Shown here in pieces: positions 16,347-25,805 of a stretch of DNA of 64,000 bases; within the stretch, counting starts at the first letter, position 1, and the number at the start of each line of letters is the position of its first letter. Where the stretch lies: NCBI RefSeq assembly GCF_012524205.1, contig NZ_JABACI010000001.1, positions 124,001 through 188,000 of the forward strand, given 5' to 3'. Under the pieces are notes generated by a model. That model saw only the letters and a list, made by a program, of their open reading frames with translations, was not told where the DNA came from and searched no databases. The DNA comes from Microbacterium salsuginis. GTDB taxonomy: Bacteria > Actinomycetota > Actinomycetes > Actinomycetales > Microbacteriaceae. The translations under genes and the position numbers were made by a program.

Positions 16347-17981
16347 ATGCCCGCTCTGTCGGTAGTCCCCCCGCAGCCGGACCCATGGTCCGAACTGCTC
16401 GATCGTCGTGATGTCGTGCTCGACCGCGGCATCCTGCATCTCGTGCATGACACGGTGACGCCGGAGCAGGCGCGCATCGAAGACCTGCTGCTGGTCGCCT
16501 CGGCCCTCGAGGACGCCGGCATCGAGGTGACGCTGATCCGGCAGGATCGCGCCGTCCCGGCACTCGTCGTCGACGTCGCCGCGCGTGACGCCGCCTTCGC
16601 GGCGCTGGGAGCCCTGTGCGACCGCGAGCCGCTCTACATCAAGGCCAAGCGGCGGCCGTCCGTGCTGGCGAATGCGGCGCTGATCCCCGGCGCGGAGCCG
16701 TCGGTGGTGCGGGCCTACCGCCCGCGCGTGAGCGTGAACGGCTCGCTGCGGTACGGCGCCGCGCTGGGTGCCCGCATCGAGTTCTGGCGACAGCACGGCG
16801 ACGTCCTCGAGGCACCGAACGACAACGCCCTCACCCGCCGGCTCGTACCCCGCGCCGACCTGACGTTCACCACCGTCGAGCGATACGGGCGCACGTGGCG
16901 CACCGTCTCAGGCATGTTCGACCCGCAGCCGCACGAGTTCACCGAAGACGTCGACATGGTGTTCTCGTGGGTCGACGGGTCCTCGACGGAGTTCCAGCGT
17001 CAGCGCGCCGCGCGCATGGCCGAGTACGTCGTCGGCGAAGGAGACGACAGCCCCGCGCGCTACCGGCATGTCGACGAGCTCAGGTACGCCCTGCGCAGCG
17101 TCCACATGTACGCCCCGTGGGTGCGGCGCATCTTCATCGCGACCGACTCGCCGGCGCCCGCATGGCTCGCCGACCACCCGAAGGTCACGATCGTGCGCAG
17201 CGAGGAGTTCTTCGGGGACCCGTCCGTGCTGCCCACGCACAACTCGCACGCGGTCGAGGCTCAGCTGCACCGCATCCCGGGCCTGGCCGAGCACTTCCTG
17301 TACTCCAACGACGACATGTTCTTCGGGCGCCTGATCGAGCCCGAGCTGTTCTTCACCCCGGGCGGGGTGACGAAGTTCGTCGAGTGCGAGGTGCGGATCG
17401 GCGCCGGAGAGCCCGCCCTGCATCGCAGCGGGCACGACAACGGGCTGCGGGTCAACCGTGCGCTGCTGCGCGAGCGCTTCGGCCGCACCATCGTGCGCGA
17501 CCTCGAGCACTGCGCGGCACCGCTGCGCAAGAGCGTGATGGCCGAGCTCGAAGAGGCATTCCCCGAGGACTTCGCCCGGACCGCGGCATCCCGCTTCCGC
17601 TCCGCGAGCGATATCTCCGTCACCAACAGCCTCTACCACTACTACGCCCTCATGACCGGCCGCGCCGTGGCCACGCACCGGCCCCGTGTCCGGTATGTGC
17701 AGACGACCTTGTCGGCGTCGCTGCGGCGTCTGGAGCGGCTCGCGGAGCGCACCGACATCGACATGTTCTGCCTCAACGACGGCGGCGAGGTCGAGGTTCC
17801 CGAGGCGATCCGCGTCGAGGCCATGCGCACCGCACTGGAGCGGATGTTCCCGGTGCGGGCTCCGTGGGAGCGGGCCGATCCTGCCGAGACCGGCTCGGCG
17901 GCGCAGGTCAGCGGATCAGAGCGATCGGCTCGGTCGGCGCATCCCTCGGCGCGCGGGCGGCGTCCGCGGGCGCGTCGCTGA
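16347..17981 (+). CDS. Stealth-family sugar-phosphate transferase
   Basis: A protein of 544 residues with the four conserved Stealth regions. CR1 is [10 protein letters not shown] (about residue 202). CR2 covers [20 protein letters not shown] to [11 protein letters not shown] (about 236-330). CR3 includes the [13 protein letters not shown] segment, and CR4 lies near FCLNDGG. Family members transfer hexose-1-phosphate in capsule or wall polysaccharide assembly; the acceptor here is unknown. ATG 16347 is preferred over GTG 16332 because AAGGAGG lies between them at the right spacing. The 3' end overlaps the convergent phosphoesterase gene by 74 nt. It is alone on the plus strand among minus-strand housekeeping genes. 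Confidence 0.92.
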   Translation: MPALSVVPPQPDPWSELLDRRDVVLDRGILHLVHDTVTPEQARIEDLLLVASALEDAGIEVTLIRQDRAVPALVVDVAARDAAFAALGALCDREPLYIKAKRRPSVLANAALIPGAEPSVVRAYRPRVSVNGSLRYGAALGARIEFWRQHGDVLEAPNDNALTRRLVPRADLTFTTVERYGRTWRTVSGMFDPQPHEFTEDVDMVFSWVDGSSTEFQRQRAARMAEYVVGEGDDSPARYRHVDELRYALRSVHMYAPWVRRIFIATDSPAPAWLADHPKVTIVRSEEFFGDPSVLPTHNSHAVEAQLHRIPGLAEHFLYSNDDMFFGRLIEPELFFTPGGVTKFVECEVRIGAGEPALHRSGHDNGLRVNRALLRERFGRTIVRDLEHCAAPLRKSVMAELEEAFPEDFARTAASRFRSASDISVTNSLYHYYALMTGRAVATHRPRVRYVQTTLSASLRRLERLAERTDIDMFCLNDGGEVEVPEAIRVEAMRTALERMFPVRAPWERADPAETGSAAQVSGSERSARSAHPSARGRRPRARR

Positions 17982-18846
17982 GCGGGCGCACACCCGCCGC
18001 ACGCAGACGGTCGCGCGCTTCTTGCGCATCGATGTGCTCCAGCGTGCGCGGAACGTCGACCGGCACGACCGAGTGGACGATCGTGTCGTCGTACACGTGC
18101 ACGAGATTGAAGGCCTGAGCCCCGTCCTGGGGCCGAGTGCCCCCCGTGGGCACGGTGAGGTCCTGCGCGTAGCAGGTGGACGAGGCGACCGAGACGGGGA
18201 TGCCGGCGAAGGTCGCGAAGGTCGAATAGTGCAGGTGGCCGGCGATGATCGCGCGCACGTCGGTGCCGCGCACCACGTCGGCCAAGCGTGACTGATCGAG
18301 CAGCTCGACGCTGGCAGCCAGCGGCAGCACGCTCGGCACGGGCGGGTGGTGCATCGCGAGGATCGTGCCCAGCGGTGCCGGGGTCGCGAGTGCGTCGGCG
18401 AGCCATTCCAGCTGGCCGTCCGTCAGCTCGCCGTGATGGTGCCCCGGCACGGTGGAGTCGAGTGTGATCACGCGCAGTCCGTCGAGCTCGTCGACCCGGT
18501 CGATCGTGTCGGCACCGGGGAGCTCTCCGAGGAGCCCGCTGCGGAACGCCGCGCGATCGTCGTGGTTGCCCATGACCCACAGCACCTGAGCGCCCAGCCG
18601 CTCCGCGAGCGGTTCGACGATGTCGCGCAGGTCTCGGTACGCGCCGGGCTCGCCGAGATCGGCGAGGTCGCCTGTGAAGATGAGCGCGTCCGGCTGCACG
18701 CCGCTGGCCTCGACGGCGTCCAGGGCTCGCGCGAGCCGCTGAGCTCCGTCCACGACATCGAACAGGCGCGACCCGCCCGCACGCAGGTGCGTGTCGCTCA
18801 CGTGCAGCAGGATCCGCTCGGGTGCGGGGTACTCTGCGGTGCGCAT
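17908..18846 (-). CDS. CpdA-like metallophosphoesterase
   Basis: A cytoplasmic calcineurin-like phosphoesterase of 312 residues. All metal ligand motifs are present: SDTHLR, TGDLAD, MGNHDD, MHHPP and GHLHYS. The closest described relatives are class III cyclic-nucleotide phosphodiesterases (CpdA/Icc, Rv0805). ATG 18846 is chosen for the family start [10 protein letters not shown] soon after it; a TAGCCT -10 box lies at 18887-18892. The C-terminal 40 residues are Ala/Arg-rich and overlap the Stealth gene on the other strand. Cyclic AMP hydrolysis is plausible but such enzymes can be promiscuous. Confidence 0.9.
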   Translation of the reverse strand: MRTAEYPAPERILLHVSDTHLRAGGSRLFDVVDGAQRLARALDAVEASGVQPDALIFTGDLADLGEPGAYRDLRDIVEPLAERLGAQVLWVMGNHDDRAAFRSGLLGELPGADTIDRVDELDGLRVITLDSTVPGHHHGELTDGQLEWLADALATPAPLGTILAMHHPPVPSVLPLAASVELLDQSRLADVVRGTDVRAIIAGHLHYSTFATFAGIPVSVASSTCYAQDLTVPTGGTRPQDGAQAFNLVHVYDDTIVHSVVPVDVPRTLEHIDAQEARDRLRAAGVRPLSDAPADAARAPRDAPTEPIALIR

Positions 18847-18949
18847 CGTCTCGTCATCCTCGCCTCGACCACCGGGACCTGTCCGCAGGCTACCCCCGCG
18901 ACACGAGGGGGCCCTGGCAACACGGTGAACGTTGCGTGAATGGCCGAGA

Positions 18950-19810
18950 TCAGACCGCGAGCGCGATGCGCACGAAGTCGTCGATCGAGAGCTCCTCGCC
19001 CCGCGCCGTCGGGGCGACTCCGGCCCGTTCCAGGACGGCCGTCGCCTCGGCGGCCGTGCCGCCGAGCACAGCGGCCAATGCCTGCCGGAGCATCTTGCGG
19101 CGCTGCTGGAACGCGGCATCCACGATCCGGAATGTGCGCCGGCGCAGTTCGACATCGCCGCGCGGCTCCCGGCCACTCGACTCCACGCTGTCGCGATGGA
19201 AGGCGACCAGCACGCTGTCGACGTTGGGGACCGGCCAGAACACCTGGCGCGACACGGTGCCGGCCAGTCGCCACGGTCCGTACCAGGCGGCCTTGACACT
19301 CGGCGCCCCATAGACCTTCGAGCCGGGCGGGGCCGCGAGGCGCTCCCCCACTTCCGCCTGCACCATCACGACCCCGCGCTGGAGCCCGGGGAACGTCTCG
19401 AGCAGATGCAGCAGGACGGGCACCGACACGTTGTAGGGCAGGTTCGCGACGAGCACCGTGGGGTCGCCCGGGAGCTCGGTCACCCGCAGCGCGTCGGCGT
19501 CGACCACGGTCAGCGCACCGTCGGCCACGCCGTGCGCGGCCGCGGTCACGGGGAGGCGCTCGGCGAGCCGGTGGTCGATCTCGACGGCGGTGACGGACGC
19601 CCCGGCCTCGAGGATCGCCAGCGTCAAGGACCCCAGCCCCGGGCCCACCTCGACAACGCGCTCGCCCGGCGAGACCTGCGCGACCTGCACGATCTTGCGC
19701 ACCGTGTTGGCGTCGACGACGAAGTTCTGGCCCAGCTTCTTGGTCGGGGTGACATCGAGTTCGGCGGCCAGCGCGCGGATCTCCGCCGCGCCGAGGAGAG
19801 TCACGGGCAT
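18950..19810 (-). CDS. rsmA: 16S rRNA (adenine1518-N6/adenine1519-N6)-dimethyltransferase
   Basis: Dimethylates two adjacent adenosines in helix 45 of 16S rRNA during small-subunit maturation; loss gives kasugamycin resistance (KsgA). The 286-residue product shows [18 protein letters not shown], the SAM motif [16 protein letters not shown] and the catalytic [14 protein letters not shown] 19810 is chosen because TACTGT lies 6 nt before it (leaderless) and because this is where homology starts; the frame continues far upstream only as a shadow of the MFS gene. Part of the metG-tatD-rsmA-ispE order typical of actinobacteria. Confidence 0.97.
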   Translation of the reverse strand: MPVTLLGAAEIRALAAELDVTPTKKLGQNFVVDANTVRKIVQVAQVSPGERVVEVGPGLGSLTLAILEAGASVTAVEIDHRLAERLPVTAAAHGVADGALTVVDADALRVTELPGDPTVLVANLPYNVSVPVLLHLLETFPGLQRGVVMVQAEVGERLAAPPGSKVYGAPSVKAAWYGPWRLAGTVSRQVFWPVPNVDSVLVAFHRDSVESSGREPRGDVELRRRTFRIVDAAFQQRRKMLRQALAAVLGGTAAEATAVLERAGVAPTARGEELSIDDFVRIALAV

Positions 19811-19816
19811 GCGACC

Positions 19817-19822
19817 ACAGTA
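19817..19822 (-). promoter_or_regulatory. Candidate -10 box of rsmA
   Basis: TACTGT on the minus strand with a 6-nt gap to the rsmA ATG and no Shine-Dalgarno sequence, indicating a leaderless transcript. Confidence 0.5.
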
Positions 19823-19981
19823 CGGCGTGCCGGTGCGCAACCTCGGATCCGCACCTGCGGAGCCAAGGCGCGACATGCCGTCGCCGGACGCCGGGGCGCG
19901 GCGGGTCACGTCCGTCGTCCGCACGCGCGGATCCGATTCCGTGCGCCGCGCGTCCCTCTCGCCGCGGCGCGGTCCGACCGA

Positions 19982-19987
19982 TAGCGT
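19982..19987 (+). promoter_or_regulatory. Candidate -10 box of the sugar-porter gene
   Basis: TAGCGT, 6 nt before the ATG at 19994, with no Shine-Dalgarno sequence. Confidence 0.45.
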
Positions 19988-19993
19988 GACGGC

Positions 19994-21454
19994 ATGAACA
20001 CGACCGCATCCATCCCCGCCGACGCGTTCTCGCTCCGCAGCTCCTACGGACGCCGGGCGATCGGCCTGTCGGTGGCGGCGGCCGTCGGCGGCTTCCTGTT
20101 CGGGTTCGACTCGTCGGTGATCAACGGCGCCGTCGACTCCATCTCGGCGGATTTCGGCATCAACGAGATCCTCACCGGGTTCGTGGTCGCCATCGCCCTG
20201 CTGGGGTGCGCAGTGGGCGCGATCCTCGCGGGCAACCTGTCGGACCGCTGGGGGCGCCTGCGCGTCATGTTCCTCGGCGCGATCATGTTCTTCGTGAGCT
20301 CGCTCGGCGCCGGCCTCGCGTTCGCGGTGTGGGATCTCGCGCTGTGGCGCGTCATCGGCGGCCTGGGCATCGGCATCGCGTCGGTGGTCGCGCCGGCCTA
20401 CATCGCCGAGGTCGCGCCGCGTCAGATCCGCGGCGGCCTGGCCTCGCTGCAGCAGCTGGCGATCACCCTCGGCATCTTCGCGGCGCTCCTCTCGGACGCT
20501 CTGCTGGCCAACACCGCGGGAGGCGCCGACAGCCCACTGTGGTTCGGGCTCGAAGCATGGCGCTGGATGTTCATCGTGGGCGTCGTGCCGTCGGCCGTGT
20601 ACGGCATCCTGTCGTTCACCCTTCCCGAGTCCCCGCGGTACCTGCTCGCGAAGGGCCGCACCGACGAGGCACGGGCGATCTTCGCCCGTCTGGTGCCTCC
20701 CGCCGACCTCGACCACACCATCCGCGACCTGCAGACCGCGATCGAGACCGATCGCAAGAACGCCGGCGTCTCGCTCCGCGGCCCCGTGCTGGGGCTGCAG
20801 CGCATCGTGTGGGTCGGCATCATCCTGTCGGTGTTCCAGCAGTTCGTTGGGATCAACGTGATCTTCTACTACTCGACGAGCCTGTGGCAGTCGGTGGGCT
20901 TCGACGAGACCGACTCGTTCACGATCAGCGTCGCGACCTCGATCACGAACGTGCTGGTGACCCTGATCGCGATCTTCCTGGTCGACCGGGTCGGCCGGAA
21001 GCCCATCCTGCTCACCGGCTCGGTGTTGATGACGCTGTCGCTCGCGCTCATGGCGGTGTCGTTCCTGTTCTCCGAGACCGACGCCGAGGGTGCGGTCACG
21101 CTCCCCGCCCCCTGGGGGCCGATCGCGCTCGTGGCCGCCAACGTGTTCGTCGTCGGATTCGGAGCGTCGTGGGGCCCGCTGGTGTGGGTGCTGCTCGGCG
21201 AGATCTTCCCCAGCCGCATCCGCGGCAAGGCACTCGGTGTGGCCGCCGGAGCGCAGTGGGTGGCGAACTTCCTCATCACCATCTCGTTCCCCGCGATGTC
21301 GGCGCTGTCGCTGCCGCTCACCTACGGCATGTACGCCGTCTTCGCGGCTCTGTCGTTCGTGTACGTCGCCTGGAGGGTCCCCGAGACCAAGGGCATGGAC
21401 ATCGAGCAGACCGAGACGCTCTTCATCCGCAAGAGCGCCGCGCCGACGACCTGA
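19994..21454 (+). CDS. MFS sugar porter (sugar/proton symporter)
   Basis: A 12-helix major facilitator of 486 residues in the sugar-porter family. Diagnostic motifs are [15 protein letters not shown] in helix 1, RIIGG-like [33 protein letters not shown] after helix 6, DRVGRKP in the second half and PETKG at the end. These mark proton-coupled uptake of monosaccharides or polyols such as xylose, inositol or glucose; the exact substrate is not readable. The gene diverges from rsmA and stands where many actinobacteria carry an rpf gene. Confidence 0.92.
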   Translation: MNTTASIPADAFSLRSSYGRRAIGLSVAAAVGGFLFGFDSSVINGAVDSISADFGINEILTGFVVAIALLGCAVGAILAGNLSDRWGRLRVMFLGAIMFFVSSLGAGLAFAVWDLALWRVIGGLGIGIASVVAPAYIAEVAPRQIRGGLASLQQLAITLGIFAALLSDALLANTAGGADSPLWFGLEAWRWMFIVGVVPSAVYGILSFTLPESPRYLLAKGRTDEARAIFARLVPPADLDHTIRDLQTAIETDRKNAGVSLRGPVLGLQRIVWVGIILSVFQQFVGINVIFYYSTSLWQSVGFDETDSFTISVATSITNVLVTLIAIFLVDRVGRKPILLTGSVLMTLSLALMAVSFLFSETDAEGAVTLPAPWGPIALVAANVFVVGFGASWGPLVWVLLGEIFPSRIRGKALGVAAGAQWVANFLITISFPAMSALSLPLTYGMYAVFAALSFVYVAWRVPETKGMDIEQTETLFIRKSAAPTT

Positions 21455-21483
21455 GACGGATGCCGCGGCCCGCGGCATCCGTC
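21455..21483 (+). terminator. Hairpin terminator after the sugar porter
   Basis: GACGGATGCCGC and its exact complement form a 12-bp stem with a 5-nt loop, beginning at the base after the TGA stop. No T-run follows. It also separates this gene from the next MFS gene, which has its own -10 box. Confidence 0.7.
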
Positions 21484-21498
21484 ATCGTCCGTCTCTCG

Positions 21499-21504
21499 TA
21501 GGAT
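21499..21504 (+). promoter_or_regulatory. Candidate -10 box of the second MFS gene
   Basis: TAGGAT, 6 nt before the ATG at 21511; no leader can be accommodated beyond these few bases. Confidence 0.5.
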
Positions 21505-21510
21505 CGAGGG

Positions 21511-22809
21511 ATGCCCTCGCTCGGCGAACTCATCGCACCCCGCCGCCTGGGCATCGACTTCCGGTGGCTGCTCGCCTCGTCGTGGACCAGCAACATCGGC
21601 GACGGAATCGCGTTGTCGGCGGCGCCCCTGCTGATCGCCTCGATGACGTCGTCGCCGATCCTCGTCGCGGCCGGCGCGATGATGCAGTTCCTGCCGTGGC
21701 TGCTGTTCGGCCTGCTCGCGGGTGCGGTCGCGGACCGTCATGACCGTCGCCGGCTGGTGATGCTGGCCAACGGCCTGCGAGCCGTCATCGTCGGGGCGCT
21801 GGTCGTGTTCCTGGTCAGCGGCCACGCCAACGTGTGGATCGTGCTGGCGACGGCGTTCCTGTACGGCACCGCCGAGGTCTTCGCGGATTCGGCCGGCAGC
21901 ACGCTGCTGCCGATGCTGGTGCGGCCCGCCGATCTCGGCATCGGCAACGCCCGCCTGCAAGCCGGCTACCTCGTGGGCAATCAGCTGGCCGGTCCCCCAC
22001 TGGGCGCCTTCCTCTTCGCGATCGGCTCGTTCTGGCCCTTCCTGGTGCAGATCCTGTGCGTGTCGCTGGCCGTCGTGCTGATCTCCCGCATCGCCCGCAC
22101 GCCGCTTCCCGAACGCGACGCGCCCGTGGGCACATCCCACGCGATCCGCGAGGGGCTCCGCTGGCTGCGCGGCAATCCGCCGGTGCGCACGCTCGTGCTC
22201 ATCATCCTGGTGTTCAACGTGACGTGGGCGGCGCCGTGGGGCGTGCTCGTGCTGTACGCCACGGAGCACCTGAACATGGGAGCCGTCGGCTACGGCGCGC
22301 TCACGACGGCCTCCGCGCTCGGCGGGCTCATCGCGATCGGCAGCTTCGGCTGGCTCGAACGCCACGTGTCGTTCGCGACCCTGATGCGCGTGTGCCTGTC
22401 GCTCGAGGTGCTCATGCACCTCGGATTCGCGCTCACGAGCACGCCGTGGGTCGCCTTCGTGATCATGTTCGGCTTCGGCGCGTACGCGTTCGTGTGGGGC
22501 ACGATCTCGACGACCGTGCGCCAGCGCCTCGTGCCCATGGAGCTGCAGGGCCGCATCGCCTCGGTCAACATGGTCGGCGTCTTCGGCGGCCTCGTGATCG
22601 GCCAGTTCCTCGGCGGCCTCATCGCCCAGACGTGGGGGCTCACGGCGCCGTGGTGGTTCGCGTTCGGCGGCTCGGCCATCACGCTGCTGCTGGTGTGGCG
22701 CTCGATCTCGCACATCGCTGCGGCCAAGCCGGTTCTCGATGCCGAAGAAGCGGACAGAGCGAGCCGCGACGAGGAGCCGGGCGCCGGTGGTCTGCCGCTG
22801 ATCGACTGA
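21511..22809 (+). CDS. MFS transporter, DHA3/exporter type
   Basis: A 12-helix protein of 432 residues resembling the MFS_3 group of drug or siderophore exporters. Evidence is FRWLLASSWTSNIGDGIALSAAPLLIA in helix 1, the loop motif GAVADRHDRRRL after helix 2, and FADSAGSTLLPMLVRPADLGIGNARLQ, a segment typical of this group. Substrate cannot be inferred. It is convergent with tatD (9-nt gap), and no partner genes suggest a role. Confidence 0.88.
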   Translation: MPSLGELIAPRRLGIDFRWLLASSWTSNIGDGIALSAAPLLIASMTSSPILVAAGAMMQFLPWLLFGLLAGAVADRHDRRRLVMLANGLRAVIVGALVVFLVSGHANVWIVLATAFLYGTAEVFADSAGSTLLPMLVRPADLGIGNARLQAGYLVGNQLAGPPLGAFLFAIGSFWPFLVQILCVSLAVVLISRIARTPLPERDAPVGTSHAIREGLRWLRGNPPVRTLVLIILVFNVTWAAPWGVLVLYATEHLNMGAVGYGALTTASALGGLIAIGSFGWLERHVSFATLMRVCLSLEVLMHLGFALTSTPWVAFVIMFGFGAYAFVWGTISTTVRQRLVPMELQGRIASVNMVGVFGGLVIGQFLGGLIAQTWGLTAPWWFAFGGSAITLLLVWRSISHIAAAKPVLDAEEADRASRDEEPGAGGLPLID

Positions 22810-22818
22810 CCGCCGCCG

Positions 22819-23709
22819 TCAGTCCTCGAACGAGCCGTACACCTCGAGGGTGTTCGCGGCGAGCTGGGCGCACAGCTCGTCGAGGTCCACCTCGAGCTCG
22901 ACGGCCAGGAACCGCACCGTCACCGGGATCAGGTACGGCGCATTCGGACGACCCCGATGAGGCGTCGGCGTCAGGAACGGGGCATCCGTCTCGACCAGGA
23001 TCCGCTCGCGCGGCGTGACCTTCAGCGCATCGCGCAGGTTCTGCGCGTTCTTGAACGTGACGTTGCCCGCGAACGACAGGTAGTAGCCGCGTTCGGCGGC
23101 GACCTCGGCCATCTCGACGTCGCCCGAGAAGCAGTGGAACACCGTCCGCTCGGGCGCACCCTCGCGCTGCAGCGTCTCGAGGACGGCGTCATGCGCGTCA
23201 CGATCGTGGATCTGCATCGCGATGCCGTGCTTCTTCGCCAGTGCGATGTGCGCTTCGAAGCTCTCGTACTGGGCCGCCAGCCCGTCCTCGGCCGTGCGGA
23301 AGAAGTCGAGTCCCGTCTCGCCGATCGCGCGCACCCGCGGCTGCGCGGCGAGCTCGTCGATCACGGCGATCGCGTCGCCGAGGCGGCCGGCCGCCGCATA
23401 GGCCGGAGCCTCGTTGGGGTGGATCGCCACCGCCGCGAGAACACGGGGGTGGGATGCCGCGGCCCACGCCGACCAGCGGCTCGAGTCGATGTCGCCACCG
23501 GCCTGCACGACCCCGGCGACACCCACCGCGGCGGCGCGGTCGAGCTGCTCGTCCAGCGACAGGGGTTCCTCGCCGTCCTCGATCTCGAGATGCGCGTGGT
23601 TGTCGTACACCGGCACCGTGAGGGGAACCGGAGCGTCGGGGTAGGTCACATCGCGCGAGCCCTTCTCCCGCGTGCGCACGTACTGCGACGGATCAGCCGA
23701 CTGGCTCAT
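22819..23709 (-). CDS. tatD: TatD-family metal-dependent DNase/hydrolase
   Basis: A TIM-barrel metallohydrolase of 296 residues. Metal ligands are visible as NHAHLE (HxH), GETGLDF, QIHDRDAH, FHCFSGD and ETDAPFL. Family members are 3'-5' deoxyribonucleases involved in DNA turnover and repair. ATG 23709 follows AGGAAGTGAG. It sits downstream of metG on the same strand, the conserved actinobacterial order, separated by 127 nt that hold a strong inverted repeat. Confidence 0.93.
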   Translation of the reverse strand: MSQSADPSQYVRTREKGSRDVTYPDAPVPLTVPVYDNHAHLEIEDGEEPLSLDEQLDRAAAVGVAGVVQAGGDIDSSRWSAWAAASHPRVLAAVAIHPNEAPAYAAAGRLGDAIAVIDELAAQPRVRAIGETGLDFFRTAEDGLAAQYESFEAHIALAKKHGIAMQIHDRDAHDAVLETLQREGAPERTVFHCFSGDVEMAEVAAERGYYLSFAGNVTFKNAQNLRDALKVTPRERILVETDAPFLTPTPHRGRPNAPYLIPVTVRFLAVELEVDLDELCAQLAANTLEVYGSFED

Positions 23710-23775
23710 GCGTGTCTCACTTCCTGCGGCTCGCGGGCTCCCCGCCCGCATCTTCTCAGACAGCGTTCCGGATGC

Positions 23776-23825
23776 TGTCACAGAAGTCGCCGCCGGCGCC
23801 GGCCGGACGCACAACTTCTGTGACA
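23776..23825 (-). terminator. Strong inverted repeat downstream of metG
   Basis: Perfect 12-bp arms (TGTCACAGAAGT and complement) enclose 26 nt that include the self-complementary GCCGGCGCCGGC. It begins 11 nt past the metG stop, which fits a terminator, but it also lies 67 nt upstream of tatD and has no T-run, so a processing or regulatory role is possible. Confidence 0.5.
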
Positions 23826-23836
23826 CGACCGGGTCG

Positions 23837-25417
23837 TCAGACCGACTGCTCGACGCGGGGGAAGAGCGGGGCCAGTCCGTTCACCGACGTGCCCGGTGTG
23901 AGTACTCCCCACGCGCCGGCGTCGCGGATCGGCTGATCCTGCAGGCGCCCGAGCGTCTCGGCCGCGCCCAGCGCGATCCACAGCTTCTCGGTCGAGACCG
24001 GCATCACTGGCGAGAGCAGCACGGCCAGGGCGCGCAGCCCCTCGGCGGCCGTGTACAGCACGGTGCCCAGGCGCTCACGCTGGGCATCGTCCTTGGCGAG
24101 AGCCCACGGCTCGTTCTCGGTGATGTACAGGTTCAGCGCGTCGACGATCTTCCAGATCGATGTGATCGCCTCGTCGATGCGGAACCGCTGCATCGCAGCG
24201 TCGGCCGCGGCCGCGGCATCCGCCACCGTCTTCTGGATCTGCTCGTCGGCCTCGGTATACGCGGCCGGCGGGGGCACGACGCCCTCGAAGTAGCGCTCGA
24301 CCATCGCGGTCGTGCGCGAGGCCAGGTTGCCGAAGCCGTTCGCGAGCTCGGCCTGGTAGCGGGCCGACAGGTCCTCCCACGAGAACGAGCCGTCCTGCCC
24401 GAACGCGATCGCCGACAGGAAGTAGAAGCGGTACGCGTCGGAGCCGAACACGTCGGTGATCTCGGTCGGCGCGATGCCGGTGAGCTTCGACTTCGACATC
24501 TTCTCGCCGCCGACCAGCAGCCAGCCGTGCGCGAAGACACCCTTGGGAACCTCGACGCCGGCAGCCATCAGCATCGCGGGCCAGATCACCGCGTGGAAGC
24601 GCAGGATGTCTTTGCCGACCACGTGGTATGCCGGCCAGCGGCGAGCGAACTCCTCCGGGTCGGAGCCGTAGCCGACCGCCGTGGCGTAGTTGAGCAGCGC
24701 GTCGACCCACACGTAGATGACGTGGCTCTCGTCCCACGGCAGCGGGATGCCCCAGTCGAACGCCGACCGCGAGATCGACAGGTCCTTGAGCCCGTTCTTG
24801 ACGAACGAGACGACCTCGTTGCGCGCCGAGTCCGGACGCACGAAGTCGGGCACGCTCGAGTACAGCTCGAGGAGCTTGTCCTGGAACTCGCTGAGCTTGA
24901 AGAAGTAGTTCTTCTCCTGCAGCAGCTCCAGCGGCTTCGAGTGGATCGCGCAGACCTTGAGCCCCTCGAACGCGCCGGTGCCGTCGACGATCTCGGACTC
25001 GGGCTTGAACTCCTCGCAGCCCACGCAGTACAGGGCCTCGTACTCGCCCGCGTAGATGTAGCCGCGGTCGTAGATGGCCTGCACGAACTGCTGCACGCGC
25101 TCCTCGTGGCGAGCCTGCGTGGTGCGGATGAAGTCGTCGTTCGCGACATCCAGCGTCTCGAGCAGCGGGAACCAGGATTCGGTGACGAGCTTGTCGACCC
25201 ACTCCTGCGGCGTCACGCCGTTGGCCGACGCGGCGCGCATCATCTTCTGGCCGTGCTCGTCGGTGCCGGTCAGCATCCAGGTGTCGTCGCCGGCCTGGCG
25301 GTGCCAGCGGGCGAGCGCGTCGACGGCCACGGTCGTGTAGCCGTGGCCGATGTGGGGCACGTCGCTCGGATAGTAGATCGGCGTCGTGATGTAGAAGGAC
25401 TGGCGGCCGGAAGTCAC
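23837..25417 (-). CDS. metG: Methionyl-tRNA synthetase
   Basis: Class I aminoacyl-tRNA synthetase that charges tRNA-Met. The 526-residue product has the HIGH signature as HIGHGY near residue 22 and KMSKSKLT near 310, a connective peptide with the Cys pair CVGCEEF, and an anticodon-binding helical domain. It lacks the C-terminal tRNA-binding dimer domain of the longer E. coli enzyme, as is usual in actinobacteria. The GTG start at 25417 follows TAGACT at 6 nt, so a leaderless message is likely. Confidence 0.97.
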   Translation of the reverse strand: MTSGRQSFYITTPIYYPSDVPHIGHGYTTVAVDALARWHRQAGDDTWMLTGTDEHGQKMMRAASANGVTPQEWVDKLVTESWFPLLETLDVANDDFIRTTQARHEERVQQFVQAIYDRGYIYAGEYEALYCVGCEEFKPESEIVDGTGAFEGLKVCAIHSKPLELLQEKNYFFKLSEFQDKLLELYSSVPDFVRPDSARNEVVSFVKNGLKDLSISRSAFDWGIPLPWDESHVIYVWVDALLNYATAVGYGSDPEEFARRWPAYHVVGKDILRFHAVIWPAMLMAAGVEVPKGVFAHGWLLVGGEKMSKSKLTGIAPTEITDVFGSDAYRFYFLSAIAFGQDGSFSWEDLSARYQAELANGFGNLASRTTAMVERYFEGVVPPPAAYTEADEQIQKTVADAAAAADAAMQRFRIDEAITSIWKIVDALNLYITENEPWALAKDDAQRERLGTVLYTAAEGLRALAVLLSPVMPVSTEKLWIALGAAETLGRLQDQPIRDAGAWGVLTPGTSVNGLAPLFPRVEQSV

Positions 25418-25423
25418 CCGACG

Positions 25424-25429
25424 AGTCTA
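25424..25429 (-). promoter_or_regulatory. Candidate -10 box of metG
   Basis: TAGACT on the minus strand, 6 nt before the metG GTG, with no Shine-Dalgarno sequence. Confidence 0.5.
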
Positions 25430-25486
25430 GTTCGAGCGGATGCCCCGGCCGGCGGTGTGACAGCGGGCTCCGGCCCGCCCCCACGC

Positions 25487-25510
25487 GGTTCGTTCGTCAC
25501 ATATGCACGC
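25487..25510. repeat. Half-copy of a palindromic intergenic repeat (left arm)
   Basis: These 24 bases correspond to one arm of the complete hairpin at 46036-46098, sharing the core GGTTCGTTCGTCAC and a degenerate continuation ending in CACGC. The matching opposite arm is missing here; a copy of that arm is at 27797-27820, on the far side of the IS110 region. Confidence 0.65.
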
Positions 25511-25805
25511 TGTGAGTCTCGAGGTGGCTGGTCTGGGACTGGCTGGCAGGGTTGGTGTTGGTCGTCTTCGTCCGGTCGTGGCTCGATATGCCGCTGGCCC
25601 CTTGTGGGCCTTTCTTTCGATCTGTCCGTCTCGGGCGAGGGCGGCCGACGCCACCTGGCCCACCTCGATGGCCTGATTAGAAGCCTGCCCGACCCTCTGG
25701 GGTCGTGGCCCGTCACAGTGATGCCGCGAAGTGACTTCCTCCCGGATCGGCGCCGGCCGCCGCGCGGCCGTGCCGTGTTCCATCGAAAGGAAGGACCGAT
25801 CCGCA
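25511..25805 (+). ncRNA. Candidate bridge RNA region in the IS110 leader
   Basis: There is no plausible ORF in these 295 nt. Established work on IS621 and relatives shows that IS110-group elements transcribe a structured bridge RNA from the non-coding end upstream of the recombinase. Several stem-loops are visible here: GGCCC/GGGCC at 25596-25610 followed by TTTCTTT, GACCC/GGGTC near 25690-25705, and CGGCCG/CGGCCG near 25755-25770. Identification rests on position and family. The first hairpin with its T-rich tail could instead be a terminator. Confidence 0.45.
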
